Assembly (NCBI GenBank): GCA_946645685.1
Contig: CAMPCJ010000007.1
Location: forward strand, 1-43,540
Length of the DNA stretch: 43,540 nt
From: an uncultured Clostridia bacterium
GTDB lineage: Bacteria; Bacillota; Clostridia; Oscillospirales; SIG627
Direction of reading: 5' to 3'
Within the stretch, counting starts at the first letter, position 1, and every line of letters begins with the position of its first letter. The notes beneath the pieces are model-generated. The model made no database searches and had not been told where the DNA came from. It saw only the letters and a program-made list of their open reading frames with translations. A program made the translations under genes and the position numbers. Below are positions 30,383 to 40,607 of this stretch, one piece after another.

Positions 30383-33094
30383 ATGCAGGAAAACGTTCAG
30401 ACCTCGCCGCCCCGCGGGAGCGTGCGGCGCGCCATTCAGAAGTGTGCGCAGGGAAAGAACGGGGCGGTATACGTCCTGGCTTTTTTCCTGCCCTTTTTTA
30501 TTTTTTCGCTGACGCTGGCGCTGCGGGGGGTGTATCCCTTCGGCGACCGGCAGATCCTGAATTACGACGGCTGGCACCAATACTATCCCTTCCTGATGAA
30601 GCTGTGGGATCACGTCCATCAGGGGCAGAGTCTGCTCTATGACCGCTCCATGGGGATGGGCACCAATTTTCTGTCGCTGCTCTCCTATTACGGCGCAAGT
30701 CCCTTGAACCTTGTGCTGCTTCTCAGCCCCACCCGGGATTTCCGGGTGGCGTTCACGGTGCTGACGGCGGCGAAGATCGGGCTGGCGGGTCTGTTCACCG
30801 CCAAGCTCCTGACCACCCTTTTCCCGCAAAAGAAGGGGTGGATGCCCGCCTTCTTCGGGACGGGCTACGCCCTGTCCGGCTTCGTGATGGGCTACTACTG
30901 GAATACCATGTGGCTGGACAACGTCGCCCTGCTGCCCCTCCTGCTGTGGGGGCTTGTGGTTCTGCTCCGCCGGGGCAGATGCGCGCCGTATATCCTGCTT
31001 TTGGGGCTGACGCTGTTCACCAATTACTACATCGGCTATATGTGCTGTCTCTTCCTCATCCTGGCGTTTGCGGCGCTGTGCTTCATCGACCGGGTGGGAT
31101 GGAGCGGCTTTTGGCGGCGCCTGGGTCGCTTTTCCCTGTCTTCCCTCACGGGGGGCGCTCTGGCGGCGGTGATGCTTCTTCCCGCCTATCACGGACTGCT
31201 GAACACCGCCGCCGCCCCCGCCGAGGAGATGCCTGGGGGCTTGACCTTCTATTACTCCCTGCGGGATCTTCTGGCGCCCCTGGCGGATTTTCAGATCCCC
31301 ACGGTCATGGAGGAGGGACTGCCCAACATTTACGCCTTCGCCCTCATCGCCCTGTTCGCCTTTGCTTTTCTGTGGGCAAAGCGGGTGGGCTTCCGGGAGA
31401 AGCTCTGCGGCGTTCTCATCGCCTTCTTTTTGCTGGCGAGCCTGAACGTCACCGCCCTCAATTACGTCTGGCACGGCTTCCATTTTCCCAATATGATCCC
31501 CTTCCGCTTCGCCTTCCTCTTCTGTCTGGTCATGGTGGTGCTGGGCTACGGGTACTACCGCCGGGGACTCTTTTTCCTGGACGGCGCGGACGCGGTGGGG
31601 ATGTTCCTGTTCATCCTTCTTCTGATCTACTGCGCCTGGGGATACAGCGATGAAAAAGCGGTGCTTGCCACCCTGGGGCTTTTGGTGACCGTTCTGGTGC
31701 TGTCCGCCCTTCACGCCGCCCGCTTCGTGCCCCGAAGGGTGCTTTCCGGCGCCGTTTGCGCCGTTCTGGTCACGGAAGGGGTCGCCTCCGCCTGGCTGGG
31801 CACCGGCGCCGTGGGCACCATGCCCTATTCCACCTATTTTTCCCGGGGGGAGGAGATCGCCGCCGCCTTAGAGCAGATCCGGGAAGCGGAAGGGGACTCC
31901 CGGGACTTTTACCGGATAGAGGGGAGCAGCTGGTATTCCCTCAACGACTCCTGCCTGTATGATTACAACGGCGTCTCCCAGTTCGCTTCCTCCGCCAACG
32001 CCCGCCCCGCCGCCTTCTTTGAGGAAACGGGACTGCCCGGAGAGCCGGCTTCCAACCGCTTTATCTACGCCCACACCACCCCCCTGATCAACACTCTTTT
32101 GGGCGTGAAATACATCTATCACCGGGGCAACAACCTGTTGACGGACGAAGCCCTGACCTGCCTTGCCCCGCCCGGTTTTTCCAAGCCCCTGAGCCTGTAC
32201 GAATACAACGGCTTCGTCGGACTCGGCTTCGGGATGGATCGGGGCGCGGCGGACTTTGCCTTCTCTCCCGACCGGGAGCCCTGGGAGGAGCAAAACGCGC
32301 TGTTTCGCGCCGCCACCGGGCTGGAGGGCGACCTTCTGATCCCGCTGGAGGTCACGGCGGAGAAGAGCGATACCCTCACCGTGACCGCCGCCTCCTCCGG
32401 CAAATGGCAGTGTACCAAGGCGGGGGACGAGGAGGCGGACGTGCTGCGTACCACCGTGAAAACCGACCGCTACGGCGACGTGTTCGTCTACGCCTTTTCG
32501 AAGAGAGCCGCCTCTCTTTCCGTCAACAACAACGCCTATCCCCTGGCGGACGACTTTTCCAACTTCGTCGCCGTGGGCTCCTTCCGCGCCGGCGTCACCT
32601 TCTCCCTGCGGGTGGTTTTGAGGGGACTTGCGGACGGGGACTGTGAAAACGTCACCCTGCGCGCCTTCGCCCTGGATCGCTCCCTGTGGGAAGCGGGTCT
32701 GGAGCGGCTGAGAGAGGAGAAGATGGAGATCGCCTCCTTTACCGAAACGAAAATGGAAGCCGCCGTCACCATGCAGGAAGACGGGTATCTGTTCACCTCC
32801 CTGCCGGCGGAGCGGGAGGGATGGACGCTTCTGGTGGACGGGAAAGCCGCCGAGATCGTGCCCTTCGCCGGCACCTTCGTGGGAACGCCGCTTTCCGCGG
32901 GCACCCACACCCTGTCCTTCCGCTACACCCCCGGCGGGTTCGTGCCGGGCTTGATCCTTTCCCTGATCGCCCTGGCGCTGACCGTCGCCCTTGCCGTGGC
33001 GGAGAAGAAGGGCTTCCGGTTCCTGCGGGAGGCGGAAAAGAAGCCCGTGGAGCTGCCCCTTGTTTTGGATGAAGAGGATCGGTGGGACGTATGA
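30383..33094 (+). CDS. YfhO family large membrane protein
   Basis: A 903-residue protein of the YfhO/GT-C-like group. About 12 membrane helices fill residues 30-480, with the early NYDGWHQYYPFLMKLWDH loop (an acidic Asp in the first outer loop, as in GT-C enzymes) and FTNYYIGYM. A long extracellular beta-rich region (about 500-850) follows, then a last helix (855-875) and a cytoplasmic tail. YfhO proteins take part in envelope glycan decoration (for example glycosylation of lipoteichoic acid in relatives); the substrate here is unknown. SD GGAG before ATG 30383. Its stop overlaps the next ATG. Confidence 0.85.
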   Translation: MQENVQTSPPRGSVRRAIQKCAQGKNGAVYVLAFFLPFFIFSLTLALRGVYPFGDRQILNYDGWHQYYPFLMKLWDHVHQGQSLLYDRSMGMGTNFLSLLSYYGASPLNLVLLLSPTRDFRVAFTVLTAAKIGLAGLFTAKLLTTLFPQKKGWMPAFFGTGYALSGFVMGYYWNTMWLDNVALLPLLLWGLVVLLRRGRCAPYILLLGLTLFTNYYIGYMCCLFLILAFAALCFIDRVGWSGFWRRLGRFSLSSLTGGALAAVMLLPAYHGLLNTAAAPAEEMPGGLTFYYSLRDLLAPLADFQIPTVMEEGLPNIYAFALIALFAFAFLWAKRVGFREKLCGVLIAFFLLASLNVTALNYVWHGFHFPNMIPFRFAFLFCLVMVVLGYGYYRRGLFFLDGADAVGMFLFILLLIYCAWGYSDEKAVLATLGLLVTVLVLSALHAARFVPRRVLSGAVCAVLVTEGVASAWLGTGAVGTMPYSTYFSRGEEIAAALEQIREAEGDSRDFYRIEGSSWYSLNDSCLYDYNGVSQFASSANARPAAFFEETGLPGEPASNRFIYAHTTPLINTLLGVKYIYHRGNNLLTDEALTCLAPPGFSKPLSLYEYNGFVGLGFGMDRGAADFAFSPDREPWEEQNALFRAATGLEGDLLIPLEVTAEKSDTLTVTAASSGKWQCTKAGDEEADVLRTTVKTDRYGDVFVYAFSKRAASLSVNNNAYPLADDFSNFVAVGSFRAGVTFSLRVVLRGLADGDCENVTLRAFALDRSLWEAGLERLREEKMEIASFTETKMEAAVTMQEDGYLFTSLPAEREGWTLLVDGKAAEIVPFAGTFVGTPLSAGTHTLSFRYTPGGFVPGLILSLIALALTVALAVAEKKGFRFLREAEKKPVELPLVLDEEDRWDV

Positions 33095-33825
33095 CGCTGC
33101 AAAAACTTCTGTCCGCCACCCGGAAGGGCGTGGACGATTTTCACATGATCCCCCCGGGCGCCTGCGTCGCCGTGGGGGTTTCCGGCGGGAAGGACTCTCT
33201 GGCGCTGGTCACCGCGCTGGCGGCTCTGGCAAAATTCCATCCCAGCCGCTTCACCGTCAAGGCGATCACCGTGGATCTGGGCTTTCCCGGGGCGGATTTC
33301 GACCCCATCGCCCGGTATCTGGAGGGACTTTCGGTGCCCTACCGGGTGGAGAAGACCGCCATCGGGCAGGTGGTGTTTCAGGAGAGAAAGGAAGACAACC
33401 CCTGCTCCCTGTGCGCCAAGATGAAGCGGGGCGTTTTGTGCAGCGCCGCCCGGGAAATGGGCTGTACCCACCTGGCGCTGGCGCATCACAAGGACGACCT
33501 CATCGACACCTTTTTGCTGAATTTGTTCTACGCCGGCAGGATCGATACCTTCCTTCCCGTCACCCGGATGGATCGCACCGGCGTTACCGTCATCCGCCCC
33601 TTTCTGTATCTGGAGGAAAAGGAGCTGGTGTACTTCGCCAACAAAAACCCCATGCCCGTCTGTCCCTCCGGCTGTCCCGCGGATAAGCACACCTGCCGGG
33701 AGAAAATGAAAACGCTGCTCAAGACCCTTGCCGCGGACAATCCCGACATCAAGGCAAAGCTCTTCGGCGCCGTGCTGCGGGCAGGCTTGCTCCACCGCCG
33801 GGAGAATGACACCATCCGTCTGTGA
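33091..33825 (+). CDS. TtcA/TilS-like PP-loop ATPase, tRNA 2-thiolation type
   Basis: A 244-residue N-type ATP pyrophosphatase. PP-loop SGGKDS is at residues 31-36, followed by NPCSLCAKMKRG (CxxC) and a later CPSGCPADKHTCRE group, as in TtcA-type enzymes that hold a 4Fe-4S cluster and put sulphur on cytidine 32 of tRNA. Proteins of this type are frequent in Clostridia; the target base here is not certain. The ATG overlaps the yfhO-like stop (ATGA), which decides the start over GTG 33082. Confidence 0.82.
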   Translation: MTLQKLLSATRKGVDDFHMIPPGACVAVGVSGGKDSLALVTALAALAKFHPSRFTVKAITVDLGFPGADFDPIARYLEGLSVPYRVEKTAIGQVVFQERKEDNPCSLCAKMKRGVLCSAAREMGCTHLALAHHKDDLIDTFLLNLFYAGRIDTFLPVTRMDRTGVTVIRPFLYLEEKELVYFANKNPMPVCPSGCPADKHTCREKMKTLLKTLAADNPDIKAKLFGAVLRAGLLHRRENDTIRL

Positions 33826-33860
33826 TGTGTGAACAAATTGTTAATATTGGCGGGATCGCC

Positions 33861-33888
33861 TTGCATTTTGCAGGCGGGAGATTATAAT
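33861..33888 (+). promoter_or_regulatory. Promoter of groES-groL
   Basis: -35 TTGCAT (33861-33866), 16-base spacer, -10 TATAAT (33883-33888), directly followed by CIRCE. Confidence 0.88.
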
Positions 33889-33900
33889 AGGAAATAGAAA

Positions 33901-33927
33901 TTAGCACTCACGCACATTAAGTGCTAA
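33901..33927 (+). promoter_or_regulatory. CIRCE operator (HrcA binding site)
   Basis: TTAGCACTC-N9-AAGTGCTAA; one base differs from the consensus GAGTGCTAA arm. HrcA repression of the chaperonin operon is expected, relieved by heat shock. Confidence 0.95.
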
Positions 33928-33954
33928 AATTTAAAACACAGGAGGAACACAAGT

Positions 33955-34236
33955 ATGTTGAAACCCCTCAGTGACAGAGTCGTTCTGAAAATGGTCGCTG
34001 CGGAAGAGACCACCAAATCCGGTATCATCCTGACCGGCGGCGCCAAGGAGAAGCCCGAGATCGCGGAAGTGATCGCCGTGGGACCCGGCGGCGTTGTGGA
34101 CGGCAAGGAAGTGACGATGACCGTGAAGGTCGGTCAGAAGGTCATTACGAGCAAGTATTCCGGAACGGAAGTTAAGTACGAGGGCGAGGAATACGTCATC
34201 GTCCGTCAGGGCGACATTCTCGCCGTCGTGGAGTAA
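33955..34236 (+). CDS. groES: Co-chaperonin GroES
   Basis: The 93-residue lid subunit of the chaperonin. It begins MLKPLSDRVVLKM, with the mobile loop around TTKSGIILTGGAKEKPE, and ends GDILAVVE. SD GGAGG. Located under CIRCE control, 12 bases before groL. Confidence 0.97.
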   Translation: MLKPLSDRVVLKMVAAEETTKSGIILTGGAKEKPEIAEVIAVGPGGVVDGKEVTMTVKVGQKVITSKYSGTEVKYEGEEYVIVRQGDILAVVE

Positions 34237-35889
<1,653 letters not shown>

Positions 35890-35908
35890 GCGACCCGGTA
35901 AAAGAACA

Positions 35909-35946
35909 AGACCGGACGATCCGAAAGGGTCGTCCGGTCTTTTTGT
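35909..35946. terminator. Intrinsic terminator after groL
   Basis: A 14-bp stem (GACCGGACGATCC-type arm, 35909-35922, against 35927-35940, one G-T pair) with a GAAA loop and a T-run; it also separates the convergent minus-strand operon. Confidence 0.9.
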
Positions 35947-35952
35947 ATGGCT

Positions 35953-36966
35953 TTAGTCCTCGTACAGGACTTTGCCGTTTTTGTAATCGAAGCACAAAAC
36001 GCCCCGGTGGCGGAGAAAATGATCCCGATCCGCCCCCACCCGGATGATCTTGACCACCCCGGTGCCCCGCTCGAAGGAAACGAAGTTGAAGGCGTCCCGG
36101 CTTTTGGCGTCCGCTCTGCGATCCGCGTCTCCGTGGCGGTTGCCCTTCCACATATCCACCGCGGGCCCTAAAAGATAGAACTGCCGGGGAAAGGCGGGAT
36201 CGAAGCAAAGGTAGTCACGGTGTCCGTGCCCGCCCAGATAGCAGATGAATTCGCCCCCCGCCTTCATAAAGGCGTCCACCGCTTCCTGATAGTGCCGCCG
36301 CAGTCCGGGGCCGCAGGGCGGCTCCACCGGGCGATCCAGGCAGGAGAAGCGGCAGGGCACCACTTCCTGGGGCGCCCGGGAGGTGTCGTGGGCGCCGATG
36401 ACCACCCCGCAGCCGTCCGCCCGGGCGCGATCGAGCTTTTCCCGGCAGAAGGAGAGCTGGGCGGGATCGTCCGCATCCTCCAGCATGGTGTTCAGGACGA
36501 TCAGGTCGATCTTGTGCGCCGGGTACCGCTTGCAGTAGTAGGTGGTGCCGGGGGTATATTCCACCCCGCCCCACAGGGGCGCGTAAGGCTCGAAAAAGGT
36601 GGCGGCAAGCGTCTTCTGGGGCACCCGGTCGTCCCAATTGTAGTCCGGGTCGTTCAGGGCGTCGTGGTTGCCCACGCACACCATCACCTTTTCGCACCCG
36701 GCTTCCTTCCAGAAGCCGTAGCCCGTGTGAAAGTAGCGCCGCACCATATCCCCGGTGCAGAGCATATCCTCAAACAGCCCCTCCATCTCCCCGGCGTACA
36801 GGGCGATGCGCTTCAGCTCCTCCGCCGCCCCGTGGGGGTCGGTGAGGTGGAGCAGGGTGAGAACGGGCAGCTCCTTTTCCCAAGCCGCCGGGCCGTGGTT
36901 GGCGGGGCGCCGGGCTTGCAGGAGCAGCTCCCGCACTTCGGGGTTTTGTCGTTCGATCTCCGTCAT
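35953..36966 (-). CDS. Calcineurin-like metallophosphoesterase
   Basis: A 337-residue dimetal phosphoesterase. Metal-binding motifs in order: LTDPHG (D-x-H), CTGDMV (GD), VGNHDAL (GNHD), a His in VIGAHDTS and GGHGHRD (GHxH). No signal peptide, so it acts in the cytoplasm; substrate unknown. SD GGGAG before ATG 36966, one base after the DUF4037 stop codon, so it is the third gene of a minus-strand operon. Confidence 0.85.
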   Translation of the reverse strand: MTEIERQNPEVRELLLQARRPANHGPAAWEKELPVLTLLHLTDPHGAAEELKRIALYAGEMEGLFEDMLCTGDMVRRYFHTGYGFWKEAGCEKVMVCVGNHDALNDPDYNWDDRVPQKTLAATFFEPYAPLWGGVEYTPGTTYYCKRYPAHKIDLIVLNTMLEDADDPAQLSFCREKLDRARADGCGVVIGAHDTSRAPQEVVPCRFSCLDRPVEPPCGPGLRRHYQEAVDAFMKAGGEFICYLGGHGHRDYLCFDPAFPRQFYLLGPAVDMWKGNRHGDADRRADAKSRDAFNFVSFERGTGVVKIIRVGADRDHFLRHRGVLCFDYKNGKVLYED

Positions 36967-36967
36967 A

Positions 36968-37891
36968 TTACTCCCTCACAGTATACAAAATGTGCAGATT
37001 GCGGATCTCCTCCGTCCGGATGCGGTCGTTCACCGCCCGGGCGAGCCGTTCCATTTCCGCCGTTTCCGGCAGGGCGCCGTCCCGGGCGCGGGCGCTTTGG
37101 GAAAGGGTCTCGCAGACCCGCTCGATCCGCTCTGCGACGCCGTCTCCCGCCAGAATGGCTTCCAGCTCTCCGGCGAGAGCTTCTCCCCCCGGCAGCGTCC
37201 GCAGGGAGCGGAACGCCCATTTGTAGTAGGGCTGAAAGCGCCCCGCCAAAAGGTGTGCGGCAGAAAGCGCCGCCCGGACGAACAGGGAAGCGGCAAGCGC
37301 CGCCGCGCCCGGTTCTCCGTGGGCAAGACAGCGGCTCACGTTGTACTGCCCCGCCTGTCCCATGAGAAAGAAGGCGCCCGCCAGCTTTTTATTCACCGCG
37401 TCCGGGGGGCATACCAGCCTTTCCCGCACCCGGGTGAAAAAACCGGAATCGTCCCGGAATATTTCGCCCCCCGCCGCCTCCGCCAAAGCGTAGTCCGGCA
37501 GATGGAGCCAATCGAAGAGGGACAGCTCGCCGTCCGGCACACCCAGATGCTCCTCCCAGAACCGCGCCGCCCGGATGGGGCCGTGCCGGTTGCCCCCCAC
37601 CGGGGAAAGGCGGCTGCGTTTCAAGCCCATGAATTCCCCGGGCAGCTTGGCGTAAGCGCGCTCCAGCAAAAATTCCTCCCGGCGGGAGACCACGTCCTCC
37701 CCCGGCAAAAAGATGCAAAAGCCCGGCTCGAAATCGTGATCCCGGGAAAGCGCGTCGTCGAAGCCCAGGCATTCTGACCCGGCGCCCGCCAGCCCGATCG
37801 CCACCTTGGGCAGCAGCCGGGGAAAGTCCCGCTCCATCACGGGCAGCCCCGCCTCCCGCCAGTAGGCGCGGGCGATCTCAAGCCCTTTCAT
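36968..37891 (-). CDS. DUF4037 (nucleotidyltransferase-like) protein
   Basis: A 307-residue protein. The N-terminal VAIGLAGAGSECLGFDDALSRDHDFEP region, given here in part, has the GSE-x6-D-x5-D-x-D layout of a polymerase-beta-type nucleotidyltransferase; the C-terminal half is helical (DUF4037). Such proteins in Firmicutes often sit next to TPR proteins, as here. The start overlaps the TPR gene by 14 bases. Nucleotide or tRNA modification is possible but not shown. Confidence 0.75.
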   Translation of the reverse strand: MKGLEIARAYWREAGLPVMERDFPRLLPKVAIGLAGAGSECLGFDDALSRDHDFEPGFCIFLPGEDVVSRREEFLLERAYAKLPGEFMGLKRSRLSPVGGNRHGPIRAARFWEEHLGVPDGELSLFDWLHLPDYALAEAAGGEIFRDDSGFFTRVRERLVCPPDAVNKKLAGAFFLMGQAGQYNVSRCLAHGEPGAAALAASLFVRAALSAAHLLAGRFQPYYKWAFRSLRTLPGGEALAGELEAILAGDGVAERIERVCETLSQSARARDGALPETAEMERLARAVNDRIRTEEIRNLHILYTVRE

Positions 37892-38699
37892 AGATCGCCT
37901 TTGCCCGCGCTTCCAGCTCCGCCTGGGTGAGAAAATGGCCGTAATACCCGAAGACCGGGGCGCATTTTTCGCACACGAAGGCGTAATAGCCGTTCCGGGG
38001 GATGTTTGGCGCGTCCAGCAGCTGTTCGGCGGCGCTCAGGTGCGTTTCGATCTCCGCCTCCGCCGCCTCCGTCCCCTTCCACAGGGACAGGGTGTCCGCC
38101 ATATTCAGGTGGGTGATGGCCTCTTCCGGCTCGCCCCCCTCTTTTTGCTTCATGACCGCAAGCGCCTTTTCGTACAGCGCCAGGGCTTCCTCGTACCTGC
38201 CCAGATCCGTCAGGGTCAGCGCCGTGTTGTTGTATAAGCCGCCCAGCCGGGGGTCGTCCTTTTCCAGATGCTTTTCATATAAAACCCGCGCCTTCTCCAG
38301 ATAGGGCAGGGCTTTTTCGGCGTGGTGAAAGGTGAAGTACACCGTGCCGGCGTTTACCAGGCAGGTGCCCGCCGTCGCCGTGTCTTCCAGCAGCATCTCC
38401 CCCAGATCCGCCACGGCGCTCTCCGCGAAGGAAACGGCTTCCCGCTCCCGTCCCTCCTTCCGGTAAAAGCCCATCAGTTCGTTCTTCACACTGTGTTCTC
38501 CCCGGCGGTCGTGACCCGCCCGGGCTTCCTCCAGCCAATAGAGCAGGTGGCGCTCCGCCCCCGCCTTGTCGTTGCGGGAGAGATATTCATCCAGCTTATC
38601 AATGACCCGCCCTAAGTCGATGGAAGCGATCTTCGGCTTTCCCGGATCCTCCATACACAAAAGGCAGCGGGGCTCTTCGTAATCGTCTCGGTTCAGCAC
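37878..38699 (-). CDS. Tetratricopeptide-repeat protein
   Basis: A 273-residue soluble protein with at least three TPR units (for example NAGTVYFTFHHAEKALPYLEKA, quoted in part, and LYNNTALTLTDLGRYEEAL) and a CLLC motif near the N terminus. TPR superhelices bind proteins. The start GTG at 38699 was chosen because GGAGG stands 6 bases upstream; ATG 38720 has none. First gene of the operon with DUF4037 protein and phosphoesterase; it probably links or regulates them. Confidence 0.78.
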   Translation of the reverse strand: MLNRDDYEEPRCLLCMEDPGKPKIASIDLGRVIDKLDEYLSRNDKAGAERHLLYWLEEARAGHDRRGEHSVKNELMGFYRKEGREREAVSFAESAVADLGEMLLEDTATAGTCLVNAGTVYFTFHHAEKALPYLEKARVLYEKHLEKDDPRLGGLYNNTALTLTDLGRYEEALALYEKALAVMKQKEGGEPEEAITHLNMADTLSLWKGTEAAEAEIETHLSAAEQLLDAPNIPRNGYYAFVCEKCAPVFGYYGHFLTQAELEARAKAIYERA

Positions 38700-38734
38700 G
38701 GCGACCCTCCTTATGAACACGCATCTCTCCTTTG

Positions 38735-38740
38735 ATTATA
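38735..38740 (-). promoter_or_regulatory. -10 box of the TPR operon
   Basis: TATAAT on the minus strand; only a weak -35 (TTTTCT, 38763-38758) stands 17 bases upstream. A hairpin GACCTTTT-N4-AAAAGGTC (about 38765-38784) lies between this and the divergent promoter. Confidence 0.5.
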
Positions 38741-38805
38741 CAGGAAAAAGCCGGGGAAGAAAAGACCTTTTCGGAAAAAGGTCAAAAAAGAGGCAACGGG
38801 CTTTC

Positions 38806-38834
38806 TTGACAAGCTCTGTAACTTTTGCTACAAT
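38806..38834 (+). promoter_or_regulatory. Promoter of the zinc-ribbon membrane protein genes
   Basis: -35 TTGACA (38806-38811), 17-base spacer, -10 TACAAT (38829-38834). Confidence 0.88.
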
Positions 38835-38868
38835 AAAAAAAGAACAAGTACTAAAGGGGTGGAGTGTC

Positions 38869-39570
38869 GTGGCAAAAAGAAATCCCGAAAAAAGGATCTG
38901 CAACAACTGCGGTGCGGAGATCCCGGACGGCACGCCCTATTGCCCCGTCTGCGGGGACGCCTTCGTTTCGGGGGCGGAGGAATATGATCGGATCTCCCCT
39001 CCCGGCGCCTGGCTTCGCCGGGTCCTGCTGATCGCCGCCGGCGCGGCGCTGTTGATCGGGCTGGTGTTCTTCCTGCCCCGGCTGACGTATCGTCCCGCCC
39101 GGCAGAAGACCCCTGCCAAAACGGTGGAAACGCAAAGTGCGGAAACGGCGCTTCCTTCCGAGCCGGTGCAGACCGACGGGGGGGAGATCGTGACGGATCT
39201 GCCGGAAAATCCGGTAGAGGCCGCCAAGGCGCAAGCCGTCCGGGAGGAAAACGCCCGGTATGAAGCGGAAACGGAGCAGATCGAAAAGGATTATGAAACG
39301 GCGCTTGCCTCTCTTCGCATCCGCTACGCGCCGGTGATCGCCCAGCTGCGGCAGGAGACCGCGGAACGGGAAGAAGCCTGGAAAGAGGCAAGAAACGCGG
39401 AAAGCTATGACGCCGCCGCTTTGAAGCGGGAATATGACCAGAAGGCGGAGGAGTACGTCGCCGCCCGGAACGACCTCGCCCTGCGGGAAAAGGCGGAAGC
39501 GCAAAAGCGGGACGAGGCGCTGTCCGCGGCGCAGACGGAGCATCTCGACCGGCTTTCAAAGATCGGATAA
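38869..39570 (+). CDS. Zinc-ribbon, single-span membrane protein with coiled coil
   Basis: A 233-residue protein: N-terminal zinc ribbon ICNNCGAEIPDGTPYCPVCG (about residues 10-29), one membrane helix (about 50-70), a Thr/Glu/Pro-rich linker and a long charged coiled coil (about 118-230, rich in Glu, Ala, Arg, with REENARYEAETEQI). Start GTG 38869 with GGGGTGGAG upstream. No enzyme motif. A paralogous architecture follows at 39624, so the two probably act together at the membrane. Confidence 0.72.
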   Translation: MAKRNPEKRICNNCGAEIPDGTPYCPVCGDAFVSGAEEYDRISPPGAWLRRVLLIAAGAALLIGLVFFLPRLTYRPARQKTPAKTVETQSAETALPSEPVQTDGGEIVTDLPENPVEAAKAQAVREENARYEAETEQIEKDYETALASLRIRYAPVIAQLRQETAEREEAWKEARNAESYDAAALKREYDQKAEEYVAARNDLALREKAEAQKRDEALSAAQTEHLDRLSKIG

Positions 39571-39576
39571 ACCAAG

Positions 39577-39601
39577 AAACGGGACGAAGGTCGTCCCGTT
39601 T
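39577..39601 (+). terminator. Hairpin between the two zinc-ribbon genes
   Basis: AAACGGGACGA pairs with TCGTCCCGTTT around a 3-base loop; only a short T tail, so probably a partial terminator. Confidence 0.6.
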
Positions 39602-39623
39602 CCCATCGAAAGGGGGAAAAAGC

Positions 39624-40571
39624 GTGGCGCATTGTCCCAAATGCGGCAAGGACTTGCCGGAATCGGCAAATCTGTGCCTGAACTGCGGCGCGCTCCGGGT
39701 GAGCCGTCCCCCTGTTTCCACCAGGGTGTTTCCCCTTCGCGCCCTTTCCCTGATCGTGCTTTGTCTGATCCTTGCGGCAACGGCTGCCGCCCTGGCTCTG
39801 CGCCCCCGTCCCGTCGCCGCGGCGCAGGCGAGCGACCCCGGGGAAGCGCTTGGCTCCCCGACGGCGGAGGAAACGGAAGAGAGGGCGGCGGAAAGCGCCT
39901 TGCCCGCGCTGGCAGATGAGGCGGAGACGTCCCCGCAGGAAGCGGCTTCTTCCGATCCCGCCGCCGCTTCCGCCGTCCTTCCCGCGTCTCCCGACCGGAA
40001 GTCCGAAAGCGCCGACGGCGCTGCCGGCACCGCCGCCCACACCCACCTCTATCAGCGGGTGGTCACCCGCGCTTCCACCTGCACCCGGGAGGGCGAAGCG
40101 GAATGGCGGTGCGGGGTATGCGGCGCCCTGGAAAAGACGGAAACGATCCCCTGCCACACCACCCCGGACGGGATCTGCGAGATTTGTAAACTGTACTGCT
40201 ATCAGGGCAAAAGCGTGAAACTGATCAACGATCTGGGCAGCAGTACGGGCAATTACTTTCTGTGTGCCACCGCAGGCGGCTATCAGGACTTTCGCATCAT
40301 CTCCTGCCGCTTTTACACGGCGGGGGGCGCCCTCCGGGTGAGCGGCAGGGCGCAGACCGTGGCGGACGCGGCGTATGCCGATACCTGTCAGGCGTGGGCG
40401 TTCTTTGCCGGGCAAAACCAGTTCACGACCCCGCTGACCCGGCGCACCGTCACCGTCATCGCCTCCGGGAAGAGCGGCACGGTGGACTTCGATGCGGCTG
40501 TGGCGGACTGGTCGGCTTTGAACGCCTCCGGGAAGAGCGGCTTTGAGATCTATTTTGCCGACGACGTATAA
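39624..40571 (+). CDS. Zinc-ribbon, single-span membrane protein with cysteine-rich outer domain
   Basis: A 315-residue protein: N-terminal zinc ribbon HCPKCGKDLPESANLCLNCG (residues 3-22), one membrane helix (about 38-60), an Ala/Pro/Glu-rich linker (60-133), then THLYQRVVTRASTC with CGVCG and CEICK pairs (about 134-190), and a beta-rich C-terminal domain. The THxY...ASTC...CxxCG pattern resembles a repeat seen in many clostridial surface proteins. GTG 39624 follows GGGGG. Substrate or partner unknown. Confidence 0.7.
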   Translation: MAHCPKCGKDLPESANLCLNCGALRVSRPPVSTRVFPLRALSLIVLCLILAATAAALALRPRPVAAAQASDPGEALGSPTAEETEERAAESALPALADEAETSPQEAASSDPAAASAVLPASPDRKSESADGAAGTAAHTHLYQRVVTRASTCTREGEAEWRCGVCGALEKTETIPCHTTPDGICEICKLYCYQGKSVKLINDLGSSTGNYFLCATAGGYQDFRIISCRFYTAGGALRVSGRAQTVADAAYADTCQAWAFFAGQNQFTTPLTRRTVTVIASGKSGTVDFDAAVADWSALNASGKSGFEIYFADDV

Positions 40572-40574
40572 AGA

Positions 40575-40607
40575 AACGGCGGATCCGAAGATCCGCCGTT
40601 CTCCTTT
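40575..40607. terminator. Terminator between convergent genes
   Basis: AACGGCGGATC (40575-40585) pairs with GATCCGCCGTT (40590-40600) around CGAA, then CTCCTTT. Confidence 0.75.

Noticed and set aside
29447-31714. A 755-residue minus-strand frame opposite the LCP and YfhO genes
   Set aside because: Same reason: it spans two recognisable plus-strand genes and their terminator, and the product is compositionally odd.
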